Below are positions 27,201 to 34,430 of a stretch of DNA of 64,000 bases, in pieces. How positions within the stretch are numbered: position 1 is the first letter of the stretch; every line of letters starts with the position of its first letter. The notes under the pieces were generated by a model. It was not told the DNA's origin. It ran no database searches and saw nothing but the letters and a program-made list of their open reading frames with translations. Made by a program: the position numbers and the translations under genes. Source of the stretch: JAAYCT01 sp964499575 (GTDB taxonomy: Bacteria > Bacillota > Clostridia > Saccharofermentanales > Saccharofermentanaceae); assembly GCA_964499575.1 (NCBI GenBank), contig CAZCLK010000003.1:57411-121410 (forward strand). The letters are read 5' to 3'.

Positions 27201-29805
27201 CGGAGACCCGCTCGAAGACGCGTCGGGCTTTTCGGAAAATAACGCGCAAAAGCACGCGGCTGATATTCACCGCAGGCTCGAAAAACAAAAAAGGCATCCA
27301 GATCCAGGGGACTTTCGGCACAAGAAGAATATTTGCAAGGATCAGTGCAAGTAGCGCCGGGTGCACTACGCTTCTTCTCAGGTTATCCAGAATCTTCCAT
27401 TGCGAGAGCAGATTCAATCTGCCCGCGTGAATGAGAAACGGCAGTAACTGCCAGTCTCCGCGGATCCAGCGATGCTCCCGTTTGATGTAGGTTTCGATCC
27501 GCGACGGCACTCTGTCCGTAAGTTTAATACCGCTTGCAAACGCGCACCGGGTTAAACTGCCTTCGAGCAGGTCGTGGCTCAGCACGCTGTTCTCCGGAAT
27601 CTGCCCGGAGAGGAGGCGATGAAAAGCGCGCACATGGTAGATTCCTTTTCCGGCGAAGATTCCCTCGTGAAAAGTATCCTGGTATACATCCGAAACGATC
27701 GTCGAGTAGGGATCAAAACCGGCTTGCCCCGACAAAATAACCTGAAACAGTCCGGCGGACGGCGCCGGAATTCGATTATCGATCTCCGACTGGACGATCA
27801 CATAACCACTCTTGACACGATGATGCTCTTCGTCGATTATCGGTTGATTCAACGGGTGTTCGATGACTCCGATCATCTTCGCCGCGCTCTCCTGCGGCAG
27901 TTCCGTATCCGCATCCAGAGTGATAACGTACTTGATTCCCGAAAAAACCTCCGCGTCACCGACCGGCATCTTGAAGCGCTTATCGGCCTCGCCGCACAAA
28001 AGCGCGTTAAAACCTTCGAGTTTCCCGCGCTTTCTCTCCCACCCCATCCAGCATTTCTGAAGCGGATTCCACTCCCGCTCACGATAAAAAAGGAAAAAGC
28101 GAACCGGATTTTCCGGGTACTTTTGATTGAGTTTTTGCGTTTCTTCAACGGCGGTCCGGATAATCTCCCCGTCCTCCGGAAGTTCCCGGGAAGGCGCATC
28201 CTTCAAATCGACCAGGAGCGCGAAAAACAAATGATCCATCCGATTTGCCAGAAAGTGTCTTTCCAGTGATGCGATCACGTTTTTCGCTCCGGACACGGAG
28301 GACAAAATGACGGGCATGACCACAAAGGTTGCATTGGACGCGGGGATCCCCTTTTCATAATCCATGGCAAGGCTGGGCTGAGGCACGATCAGCTTCGTGT
28401 ATAATGCGTTGACCAGGAATACCGCGATCGCCGATGCCGGAAAAATCGTCGCAAGCACAAACACGACTCCGGGGGCCGTCATATGATTCGGGCTGATGCC
28501 GGCTGCCTTGCAGGCAAAAGGTATAACGGTCAGGGTCACGAGCGATATTGAGACAAAATATGCTCCGCGGGCAAAGGCCTTCATAATATCCGGGAACATT
28601 CGTGCGGGTGCGTTTTTTCCGGTCAGATTGGATTTAAGGTACGAGCGCCCGTCCCCGATCAGATATGTCCCGACATGGTCCTGATTCCGGAGCTCAGCAC
28701 CCTTGGGCGGAAACCTGCACAATTTCAGAACGGCCTCGGCGACCGCAGTCTCTTCCGCCCGAAAACGCCGGGCGAAGTGCACGGCGCGTTTTCGATAAAA
28801 ACCGCGTGTCGGCGCATCCATCTTTTTATATACACCCGCCGGGTCCTTGCCGAACATGGCTTCCAATACGGAGACCGATGAAAAATAACGGTCGGCATCC
28901 ATGTCGGACACCTCGGCGAGACTTTCGATCAAGGCGCTGATCGCGCTTTCGGAGTCAGACTCAAACAACCGCTCTTTTTCTGTGATCCCGGATATCATTT
29001 CTTCGTCGGTGCTTTCTCCGGGTTTGAGCATTTTACGAAGGAACGTTTCGATATCCGTCTTTCGGATCGCCAGATTGCTGAGGCGGTAGATCAAGTGGGA
29101 ACTGTAGGTGTGATTGCGAATATCCTCGATTCGGATCCGGTCGCCGAGGAAGCGAAATCCATCCTCCTCGGATTTCATGAAAAACGGCGCGGCCTTGTCC
29201 ATAATCTCGTTGGCCTTCACCTTGTCGGCAATCGCGGGTAAAATACGGCCGGATTGATCGATCACCATGTCCAGGAGACAGAGGATCAACGCATCCGGCA
29301 GGATGGACAGTTCCGGCGTGGTCAGCGTCCGAAGTTTCTGGTACTCCTTGATCAAATCGATGACCGCGTCCTCATTGACGTGCATATTGGTACAAAGAAC
29401 GATCTCCCGGGCGATCATATAAATCCGCGGAAATCCCTTGTCCGGACCGTTTCGTATCAAAGGAAGGCCGCGAAAACAGCTTGCTCCGCCCTTGGCTTGA
29501 AATGCTTTCAGATTGAGATAGAGTTTGTGATAATTTTCGAAAAGCCACCGCGAGGCGGGTATGAGGGTGATCATCCCCGGAGGGAATCTCGAGAGTTTTC
29601 GGCGGATGAGCTGAAGTCCGAAATATCTGCGTATATGAACCATGCGGACCTTGTTGGAAAGGCCGGGGCGCGCACCATCATGCTGGCTCGCCGAATTGCG
29701 CATTCTGCTGTACACGATACTGCCGGATGAACCTGAAAATCGCTCTGGCACTGAAAACGCCTCCAATGCTGAGGAGCAAATCGAAGTATTGCAAAGGTAC
29801 TTCAA
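21274..29805 (-). CDS. ndvB: Cyclic beta-1,2-glucan synthase (NdvB/ChvB type)
   Basis: A giant membrane enzyme of up to 2843 residues that primes, elongates and cyclises beta-1,2-glucan and trims its length. The GT84 glycosyltransferase module shows ITLDADTELPQ (about 630) and HRWIRGDWQ (about 780), surrounded by membrane helices (about 410-460, 810-860, 900-1000). A glucoamylase-like domain follows (LPKWNGHLYNWYDTRTL, about 1085). The C-terminal half holds carbohydrate-binding folds and a GH94 phosphorylase module with the catalytic aspartate in GGGDWNDGMN (about 2521). The start is uncertain: homology begins near residue 85, and M35 (29703), M55 (29643) or the TTG at 29805 are possible, none with a good ribosome binding site. 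Confidence 0.9.
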   Translation of the reverse strand: MKYLCNTSICSSALEAFSVPERFSGSSGSIVYSRMRNSASQHDGARPGLSNKVRMVHIRRYFGLQLIRRKLSRFPPGMITLIPASRWLFENYHKLYLNLKAFQAKGGASCFRGLPLIRNGPDKGFPRIYMIAREIVLCTNMHVNEDAVIDLIKEYQKLRTLTTPELSILPDALILCLLDMVIDQSGRILPAIADKVKANEIMDKAAPFFMKSEEDGFRFLGDRIRIEDIRNHTYSSHLIYRLSNLAIRKTDIETFLRKMLKPGESTDEEMISGITEKERLFESDSESAISALIESLAEVSDMDADRYFSSVSVLEAMFGKDPAGVYKKMDAPTRGFYRKRAVHFARRFRAEETAVAEAVLKLCRFPPKGAELRNQDHVGTYLIGDGRSYLKSNLTGKNAPARMFPDIMKAFARGAYFVSISLVTLTVIPFACKAAGISPNHMTAPGVVFVLATIFPASAIAVFLVNALYTKLIVPQPSLAMDYEKGIPASNATFVVMPVILSSVSGAKNVIASLERHFLANRMDHLFFALLVDLKDAPSRELPEDGEIIRTAVEETQKLNQKYPENPVRFFLFYREREWNPLQKCWMGWERKRGKLEGFNALLCGEADKRFKMPVGDAEVFSGIKYVITLDADTELPQESAAKMIGVIEHPLNQPIIDEEHHRVKSGYVIVQSEIDNRIPAPSAGLFQVILSGQAGFDPYSTIVSDVYQDTFHEGIFAGKGIYHVRAFHRLLSGQIPENSVLSHDLLEGSLTRCAFASGIKLTDRVPSRIETYIKREHRWIRGDWQLLPFLIHAGRLNLLSQWKILDNLRRSVVHPALLALILANILLVPKVPWIWMPFLFFEPAVNISRVLLRVIFRKARRVFERVSASILGREIFDVVIQSVYRFMLVPVRAFSSIDAIVRTLYRILFSHRNLLEWQTADSVEKNAKSHLRSYLRLMWPSVATAAVFFYAALLPAQLGLKLAFAFFCALFILSPVIAMLSEKKIQREVRRFSSKEQIAQIRRIAVKIWRYFADHFTAENHWLCPDHIQEDPGPKKAERTSPTNIGLQLLAALSAHDLGYHGLISFIENVENVLNVATKLPKWNGHLYNWYDTRTLQIIEPAYVSTVDSGNFLAHLIALKEGLEEIPEHPIFRPSLIQGLTDLLLADEEEIIDDLNRRKRVAYKKPIYAKAPRNLSVMASILRFETDESIPEERLSVFYMFIDTLMSDPTTGTQTIRFCEELILDREKLAPEQAGDLLRSLNDLADGGNRQAELLRSRIAKLCGDIRRMLSAADFMPLFDPRKRLFRIGYHVSLQKPDRGHYDLLASESRLTSFLAVAKGDVPKRHWMSLGRPLTLVRGMPALVSWSGSMFEYLMPNLVMRVPPGSIMDYSCKAAVRSQIRYARKHKIPWGISESQYFIFDNQANYQYGPFGVSRMRLQPSLKPVRVVAPYATLLALGTCPQKALANIQRLFRVGAGAQYGLYEALDFNSPDPTAMSDHSTVKSFMTHHLGMSLAAIDNMLNENILQTRFHHDPMIRANEILLEERFTSPMVTIASIGYTIDVESEEPAREEMQSRIINTVHTPVPIAHVLCNGHFQMMMTSEGYGFCAFDHIRINRWRPDRSYGGGTYVYIREPATGRLWSAAFAPVNIRPDSYQTIFSHDKVEIKRKDGPISTLTEVTVSPVDPLEIRRVTLTNHGTRTTLLEITSYLEAVADDPAADMSHPAYGKLFIETQFMPERSLLIARRRPKSDQDRTGYVLHLVRTEAELSSPVRYETSRQDFIGRGGSNAAPEALMPGNNLIGKGGASIDPIMSLQVGVSVIAGRSVSVSFVTGYCPSMNALLNLCDKLAVRLSDEDIFKLARTSSLLEIEYFKIRSVQLNAIQNLVGAIYCPTNAFREGTDDLMRNTLGQSGLWRFGVSGDRPVMLFRISELKDRSTLKEVLLAYEFLRLQKVRTDLIILNEAEGGYDDSIQQMIFEETSQVRVFEHSLTRLGIYVIRACQISLEEKTLLLAASRIIFTPQTGIYFRKVRFAEPEPAPGQIIRLTAGNHSTSHGGGPGDYSGEPVPEFFNGIGGFGRDGREYEIRLNGKTRTPAPWINVITNGRFGFQVSEIGSGYTWAGNSRENKLTVWSNDPVLDPPSEVLYVRNNQTGVVVSPCALKPGTDGTYRVRHGFGYSVFSRRNADLDLSVTVFAASEDSLKLMILTIENKTTEPADVRTALYAQWVLGAFRELTERFIITEYQSDSQILTARNTYRPEKDKGFAYLFADRQIIGFTGDRESFVGEQGSIYYPAGLLGPDLPAKVGAGLDPCGVIACDVRVAPMSRESMVFGLGYASDAAGARETAELYRKQGRALAEFSKVRQFWDKIPGNVTIRTPNRAMDILMNGWLMYQIVACRLMARAAFYQCGGAYGFRDQLQDVLAVMDHDSGITRSHILLCCSRQFVEGDVQHWWHHPDGPGVRTRISDDLLFLPYAVAKYVRHTADASVLQETPPYLETEALEPGQHERISETVVSRKRGDVYEHCVLAIDRACRFGQHGLPLIGGGDWNDGMNAVGKEGKGESVWLGWFLYHVLDLFVPICITRGDRERTDRYRRTMTALKDSLEKHAWDGQWYLRAFFDNGKPMGCARNEECRIDSISQSWAVISKAADRQRASIALRSAQRLLISQEEGIIRLLTPPFDRGENNPGYIGGYNPGIRENGGQYTHAAVWMAIAFCELGEPEEAYRLINMLNPIHATADFRLVSRYQNEPYVMTADVYDGYPNIGKGGWSWYTGAAAWMYRAILTHLLGLEREGEYLVFSPQRASPFDRYQIEYRYRSTIYEISFEKQYGDEEAVVVFFDGKKQKSQRIKLEDESTVHHIEVNF

Positions 29806-30009
29806 TAAGCGAAAAGAAATTCTTCTCCGCTTTTGTCAAATCACGGGACGTCGTTTGAAAAGTCCGCTATTCCCTTACGAAATAAGAATACGGAGCAATC
29901 GGGTCAGTACTGAAAAGATCATTCAAGTCGGTTGTGCCGACCGCTATGTCATTGCGCATGCGCGAAAAGCCAAACGATTCATGTTGATCATATCTTAAAT
30001 ACTGATAAC

Positions 30010-30018
30010 ATTATAACA
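30010..30018 (-). promoter_or_regulatory. Extended -10 promoter of the glucan synthase gene
   Basis: TGT-TATAAT on the minus strand would start transcription near 30003, giving a leader of at least 200 nt before the first possible start codon. I see no recognisable riboswitch in that leader (29806-30003). Confidence 0.45.
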
Positions 30019-30103
30019 CACTTTTGTCTATTTTGTTCATTGAGAGCGATGCCCGCGCGGCTCCGTATAACACTCGGGCGGGTATTCGTCACACCTTTTG
30101 CGT

Positions 30104-30139
30104 AAAAAAGAACCGCCCCCGGCTTTGAGCCGGGAGCGG
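30104..30139 (-). terminator. Strong terminator of the flotillin operon
   Basis: An 11-bp GC-rich stem (30113-30123 with 30129-30139, one mismatch) with a five-base loop is followed on the minus strand by TTCTTTTTT. Confidence 0.88.
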
Positions 30140-30190
30140 CAAATGATCGGACTGATCAAAATCAGGTGATTATCCGGTTCTCCGGTCGGG

Positions 30191-31621
30191 TTATTTCGCT
30201 TCGGGCGCCATGATCACAGAATCGGTTGTCGATTCGGCTTCCGGAATCGCCGCGTGAACCTTGGTTTTCCCGAGATATTCCGGCAATTCCATTCCGGCCA
30301 TGTCGAACATTTCGTTCATCGGCGGGATGCTTTTCATGATACCGGAAAGGAAGTTCGCAGTAGCGGTCTTGCCATCCGTACCGGACCCGCCGTTGCTGTC
30401 CCAGACGGTAACCTTATCGATCTTGAGGTTCTTGATCGCCTCGACCTGAACGCGGACGATATCCTCAAGTTTGTCGGCGATCATCAGTCGGATCGCGTCG
30501 TTCGGATTGCCTCCGGCGGCCTCGACAACCTTCGAGAAACCGACGGCCTGACGGGTAAGGATTTCCTCCATACCTCTGGCTTCCGCTTCCATCTTGGCGA
30601 AAATCGCGTCCGCCTCACCTTTTGCCCTTCTTCTCGACTGCTCCGCCTGCGCTTCCGCGGCGATTTCGAGTTGACGCTTGTCAATCTCGGCCTTAATGAC
30701 GATATCCGCTTCGAGAGTGGCTTTTTCACGGGCGGCACGCGCCAGCTCGGCAGCCTGCTCGGCGGCATAGGCGTCTTGAGCGGCCTTTGCGGCCTGAATC
30801 TTCTCGGCGGAGACCGCCTTACGCATTGCCTCGGCTTCGAGTTCACGGCGGACAGCATCCGATCCCGCGATATTGGCTTTCGCTTCGTTCTCACCCTTGA
30901 CGGCTTCGGAGTTCGCGAGCGCCACTTTGATTCTCTGCTCCATATTGGCGTTTGCTTCACCGATCGCACCGGCGCGGTCCGCTTCGGCGACGGATTTCTT
31001 CGCGTCGTTGATCGCGATCGCGGCGGCTTCTTTACCGAGGGCGGTAATGTATCCGGATTCGTCGCTGATGTCGGTCACGTTAACGTTGATGAGTCTTAAC
31101 CCGATCTTCTTCAGTTCGGTCTCGACGTTATCGGAAACCGCTTCGAGGAACTTGTCCCGGTTGGTGTTGATCTCCTCGATGTCCATCGTGGCGATAATCA
31201 GACGAAGCTGACCGAAAATGATATCCTTGGCCAAGTCTTGAATCGCCGCGAGCGGAAGTCCCAGAAGTCGCTCCGCGGCATTTTGCATGATGCCTTCCTC
31301 GGTCGAAATACCGACGGTAAATCTCGAGGGAACATCAATACGGATGTTCTGTCTGGAAAGCGCGCTGGTCAAATCCACGCTGATTGAAATCGGCGTTAAG
31401 TCCATGTACTCATAGGCCTGAAAAACCGGCCAGATGAAGGCGGCGCCGCCGTGGATGCATCGGGCGGAACGGTCCGTTCCGTCGACATTGCTTCCGACCT
31501 TACCGTAGATGACCATGATCTTGTCGGACGGGCACTTCCGATAACGGGAAAGGATAATAATTACAGTGGTCAGTACTACAATGGCAATAACAACAAAAAG
31601 AATGACTAATGCCGGATCCAT
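30191..31621 (-). CDS. floT: Flotillin-like SPFH protein
   Basis: A 476-residue membrane-scaffold protein of the flotillin family, which organises functional membrane microdomains. A single N-terminal hydrophobic anchor (about 4-24) precedes the SPFH domain (about 30-190), and a long alanine/glutamate-rich coiled coil follows (about 200-370, with repeated AEAxA and ANAEAK-like heptads such as AVKGENEAKANIAGSDAV). The C-terminal tail is variable. AGAGG lies seven bases before the ATG. It is the last gene of an operon with NfeD and a DUF1836 regulator, the classic flotillin-NfeD pairing. Confidence 0.93.
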   Translation of the reverse strand: MDPALVILFVVIAIVVLTTVIIILSRYRKCPSDKIMVIYGKVGSNVDGTDRSARCIHGGAAFIWPVFQAYEYMDLTPISISVDLTSALSRQNIRIDVPSRFTVGISTEEGIMQNAAERLLGLPLAAIQDLAKDIIFGQLRLIIATMDIEEINTNRDKFLEAVSDNVETELKKIGLRLINVNVTDISDESGYITALGKEAAAIAINDAKKSVAEADRAGAIGEANANMEQRIKVALANSEAVKGENEAKANIAGSDAVRRELEAEAMRKAVSAEKIQAAKAAQDAYAAEQAAELARAAREKATLEADIVIKAEIDKRQLEIAAEAQAEQSRRRAKGEADAIFAKMEAEARGMEEILTRQAVGFSKVVEAAGGNPNDAIRLMIADKLEDIVRVQVEAIKNLKIDKVTVWDSNGGSGTDGKTATANFLSGIMKSIPPMNEMFDMAGMELPEYLGKTKVHAAIPEAESTTDSVIMAPEAK

Positions 31622-31642
31622 AAAGTTACCTCTTCTTTCTTT

Positions 31643-32245
31643 TTACTTTTCTGCGGGTGCTTTTTGGACAAGCAGCGTGTTGGCATCCGCAAGTCCGGTT
31701 ACAACGACCAGTTCGCCGGGCATAAGGGTCTTTCCGGATTGAGTGATTGCGTCACATTCGGTAAACCGACCCTGAAACGTCAGTGTTACCTTGCCGCTCT
31801 TGCCCGTATCGGGAATCGCGATATACACCTTTGCGGTTTTGCCCACGGCATTTTTGAGGGAAATATTCCCCTTATCCTGAAGCTTTGAAGTCATACGCAT
31901 CAGCCAGGCTACCGCAAAAAGAGCAATAAAACCTGCGACCATAGACAGGATGAGTGTTACCGCGACGTGTGCTCCGGCCGACTCGATCACAACGCCGGTC
32001 CAACCGCCGACGGCAAGGAACGCGATGATACCGCGTACGGAGATCAGAGCGAATCCGTTCGCCGATTCCGCTGTGTCGGTTCCGTCCGGGACGTCCGTGT
32101 CAAAGTCGACATCCGCGTCGCCTTCCACTTCTCCGACTCCGACCAGAACCAATATGGTCTGGATGACCAGGATTACTGTAGACGGTATCGCAATGAGCCC
32201 GAAAATTTGTTGAACCAATGTCAAAGACTCCCACCATTCGATCAT
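31643..32245 (-). CDS. NfeD-family membrane protein (flotillin partner)
   Basis: A 200-residue NfeD1b/YuaF-type protein. Helices lie at about 12-35 and 70-115 (two close helices, GIIAFLAVGGWTGVVIESAG and beyond), with an acidic 25-residue segment between them (GDADVDFDTDVPDGTDTAES). The C-terminal OB-fold domain (about 135-195) ends with GELVVVTGLADANTLLV. ATG 32245 is chosen because AGGAGG is six bases upstream; the ATG at 32251 abuts the ribosome binding site. The flotillin gene follows after 21 bases. Confidence 0.88.
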   Translation of the reverse strand: MIEWWESLTLVQQIFGLIAIPSTVILVIQTILVLVGVGEVEGDADVDFDTDVPDGTDTAESANGFALISVRGIIAFLAVGGWTGVVIESAGAHVAVTLILSMVAGFIALFAVAWLMRMTSKLQDKGNISLKNAVGKTAKVYIAIPDTGKSGKVTLTFQGRFTECDAITQSGKTLMPGELVVVTGLADANTLLVQKAPAEK

Positions 32246-32290
32246 ATACATCCTCCTTTCTTACTTAAATACTCTTGGCGACTTCTCTCC

Positions 32291-32851
32291 TTACGGGGAC
32301 TGCATACCTATTTCGCCGAGTAATCTGTCCGCTTGTTTCTTGAGTTGGACACTGCTTACTGCAATGATGATAATTTCCAACGCGATCCGAAGGCGTTCTC
32401 CTGCTCCCTGCATCACTTCGACGTAGTCTTTCGTAACTTCGTCGATGCACGCTTTGAGCGCAACCGTTTCGTTCACGTCTCTGCCCTTGTATTGCTCCTT
32501 TACAGTACATATGTACTCATAAAGTTTGGATTCGGGGATAATGTCGTCCGATCGATCATTGACCGAACCGTTGACATAAGCAAGCAGAGATGCGATTTTT
32601 TCGAGTTGAAATGCCTCGCGGATCATGTTGATGATCAAGATTCGCGCAACCTGATCGATATTGTACCGACGGTTTTGAGGCGGACTGACCCATCCGCGTT
32701 TCACCCAATTCTGGAGAGCCGACGCATCCAGTCCGGTCATTTCACGGATCTGCGAAAGCATCAAACTGGATGTTCCCGCGAATATCCCCGTAAGAAATCT
32801 CGCATTGGTTGTTCCGTATGTTTCCGGGATGATCGTACCCGGTATCGTCAT
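32291..32851 (-). CDS. DUF1836 transcriptional regulator
   Basis: A 186-residue regulator of the DUF1836 family with a MerR-like helix-turn-helix (MTGLDASALQNWVKRGWVSPP, then NIDQVARILIINMIREA). DUF1836 proteins are presumed DNA-binding regulators, often of the operon they head. ATG 32851 has GGAGG upstream and lies about 28 bases after the predicted transcript start; an upstream ATG at 32890 would precede that start. A dyad inside its promoter and a 21-bp repeat array just upstream are obvious candidate binding sites. Confidence 0.8.
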   Translation of the reverse strand: MTIPGTIIPETYGTTNARFLTGIFAGTSSLMLSQIREMTGLDASALQNWVKRGWVSPPQNRRYNIDQVARILIINMIREAFQLEKIASLLAYVNGSVNDRSDDIIPESKLYEYICTVKEQYKGRDVNETVALKACIDEVTKDYVEVMQGAGERLRIALEIIIIAVSSVQLKKQADRLLGEIGMQSP

Positions 32852-32885
32852 TGCTAGTTCCTCCTTTCTTTCGGAATATGAGGGC

Positions 32886-32914
32886 ATCATATCACGCTTT
32901 CACGTGAATGTCAA
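32886..32914 (-). promoter_or_regulatory. Promoter of the DUF1836-NfeD-flotillin operon with internal palindrome
   Basis: TTGACA (32914-32909) and TATGAT (32891-32886) are separated by exactly 17 bases. The spacer contains the perfect palindrome TTCACGTGAA (32899-32908), a likely operator. Confidence 0.82.
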
Positions 32915-32919
32915 TGGTG

Positions 32920-33001
32920 TTCTCGCGAATGTTTTTAATGTTCTCGCGATCGCCTTTAATGCTCTTGCGATTGCTTTTAATGTTCTTGCGAACTCTTTGG
33001 G
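32920..33001. repeat. 21-bp direct repeat array upstream of the DUF1836 promoter
   Basis: Units start at 32920, 32941, 32962 and (partial) 32983. The consensus is TTCTCGCGA followed by TNGCTTTTAATG; three units are full length and the fourth loses identity after about ten bases. The 21-bp period equals two helical turns, placing all copies on the same DNA face, and the array abuts the -35 at 32914. Confidence 0.8.
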
Positions 33002-33218
33002 TTCGACCCTTCTCCCGGATGCTTACCCGCGTGCCGTGATTTTCGATAAAAACAAGGAAGGTCACCAGCCCGATCTCTGATGCGGTAAAATGATTTCCGA
33101 TCAGAGACCATATATCATCAATATTTTATTATGAGCGATTAGACTTCATTTCACAAGCATGGTCACAGGGCGGTTCATAACCTGTTTCCGTGAAACAAAG
33201 CATAAAAATATTCAGCAA
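33002..33218. other. Non-coding stretch with an inverted repeat
   Basis: No convincing gene is visible. TCTCTGAT (33074-33081) and ATCAGAGA (33100-33107) form an 8-bp inverted repeat with an 18-base spacer and no U-tract in either direction. The remainder is AT-rich without a recognised signal. Confidence 0.4.
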
Positions 33219-33591
33219 CCGAGCGGAGATCGATCCTACTGGATGCGCTGAATTAGCCGGATTAGTAGGATTTTTTCGAGGAAGCGGAGCGATTGGGCGG
33301 TTATAGATCCTACTGGTTGCGCTGAATTGGCCGGATAAGTAGGATATTTTCGAGGAGGCGGAGCGATTGGGCGGTTATAGATCCTACTGGTTGCGCCGAA
33401 ATGGCCGGATTAGTAGGATTTTTTCGAGGCGAAGGCGCGGTTGAGCGCGGATCGATCCTACTGGTTGCGCCGAAATGACCGGATTAGTAGGATTCTTTCG
33501 AGGCGGAAGCGCGGTTGAGCGCGGATCGATCCTACTAAATGCGCTGAATTGGCCGGATTAGTAGGATTTTTTCGAGGAAGCGGAGCGATTG
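33219..33591. repeat. Five tandem 74-bp repeats, each with an ATCCTACT/AGTAGGAT dyad
   Basis: ATCCTACT occurs at 33233, 33307, 33381, 33455 and 33529, an exact 74-bp period, and AGTAGGAT lies 31 bases later in every unit (33264, 33338, 33412, 33486, 33560). Between the arms is a conserved 23-base core (GGTTGCGCTGAATTGGCC type). After the second arm comes a T-rich run and TCGAGG, giving a terminator-like look on the plus strand. Unit tails come in two versions: GAGGAAGCGGAGCGATTG in units 1, 2 and 5, and a GCGCGGTTGAGCGCGG type in units 3 and 4. Confidence 0.93.
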
Positions 33592-33960
33592 AAGCAATGT
33601 CCCTTAACTGGTGTAAATTTCAAAAGAGTGATGAGCCGCTTCGATACTGACTTCAAACATACATCGTTCCGAGTAATCACCGATATGGCGAAGAGGAAAA
33701 TGCAAGCGGGTCGCTCCACCGGACGATTTGCGCGTTTTATCACGGAAAAAGGTAAAGAGCCCACAGGGCGGTTCGATGGGTCGTCAGAAAAAGAGAAATG
33801 TCTGATTTGTCCGTATTTATTCACTTTCTTTAAGAAAAACAGGCTTTTTCCACTATGCAAATTCAGTGCTTTGAAGTAGAATGTTCATGATGCATGGTAC
33901 GGTATACCGTGACATGCACGCAGTATGGTTGGCTCATTTGAGCACTACGACACACCGGAC
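33592..33960. other. Unassigned stretch before the HU gene
   Basis: Open frames of about 95-100 codons exist on both strands (33589-33879 plus, 33558-33860 minus) but neither has a ribosome binding site or family-like sequence. A short string CACAGGGCGGTTC occurs here (near 33770) and again near 33163. A palindrome at 33899-33910 is listed separately. Confidence 0.4.
33892..33917. promoter_or_regulatory. Palindromic operator-like site upstream of the HU promoter
   Basis: The core ACGGTATACCGT (33899-33910) is a perfect 12-bp palindrome, and GCATG/CATGC extends it on both sides with two mismatched pairs, for about 26 bp in all. It lies 50 bases upstream of the hup -35. Confidence 0.5.
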
Positions 33961-33990
33961 TTGACAATATGGTGCTGAATCATATATCAT
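33961..33990 (+). promoter_or_regulatory. Promoter of hup
   Basis: TTGACA is followed after 16 bases by TATATC or after 18 by TATCAT; the start would lie near 33996, about 35 bases before the ATG. Confidence 0.75.
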
Positions 33991-34029
33991 CACCCGGTGT
34001 GAATATCGCCTGAAGGAGGCTAAGTTACT

Positions 34030-34305
34030 ATGAACAAGACAGACCTAATCGATGCAGTTGCACAGGCAACAGATCTCACCAAGAAGCAGGCCGAGGCCGC
34101 GATCAACGCGACCGTCGACGCGATCTCCGATGCGTTGGCCAAGGAAGAAAAAGTTGTTTTGGTCGGTTTCGGAAGCTTTGAGACAAAGAAGCGCAATGCT
34201 CGTAAGGGACGGAATCCCAGCACGGGTGCTCCGATGAATATCCCTGCGTCCAAGGCGCCTGTATTCAGTGCCGGCAAAGGCTTGAAGGACAAGGTCAACA
34301 AGTAA
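34030..34305 (+). CDS. hup: Histone-like DNA-binding protein HU
   Basis: A 91-residue nucleoid protein that bends and compacts DNA as a dimer. The N-terminal helices (KTDLIDAVAQATDLTKKQAE), the core VVLVGFGSFETKKRNARKGRNP and the arm proline region IPASKAPVFSAGKGLKD match HU. AAGGAGG is ten bases before the ATG. It is monocistronic with a strong promoter and a terminator, as expected for an abundant protein. Confidence 0.96.
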   Translation: MNKTDLIDAVAQATDLTKKQAEAAINATVDAISDALAKEEKVVLVGFGSFETKKRNARKGRNPSTGAPMNIPASKAPVFSAGKGLKDKVNK

Positions 34306-34335
34306 TCCGTCCCTGATGGCATTACTGAATCAACC

Positions 34336-34372
34336 AAGAAGCTCCGATGATTGTCGCGAGCTTCTTTTCTTT
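34336..34372 (+). terminator. Terminator of hup
   Basis: AAGAAGCTC (34336-34344) pairs with GAGCTTCTT (34358-34366), followed by TTCTTT. The transcript end lies in the gap before the convergent gene that ends at 34431. Confidence 0.7.
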
Positions 34373-34430
34373 GATTCGAAAAAGAACGATCGGGGCGGAG
34401 AAAGCCGCAAAAAGGCAGCACCCGTGTGCC

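Noticed and set aside
33219..33591. CRISPR-like periodic array
   Set aside because: The whole 74-bp unit repeats, including the parts between dyads, so there are no unique spacers, and no cas genes are present.
33558..33879. Open frames of about 100 codons on both strands
   Set aside because: No ribosome binding site, no family-like pattern, and the minus frame runs into the repeat array.
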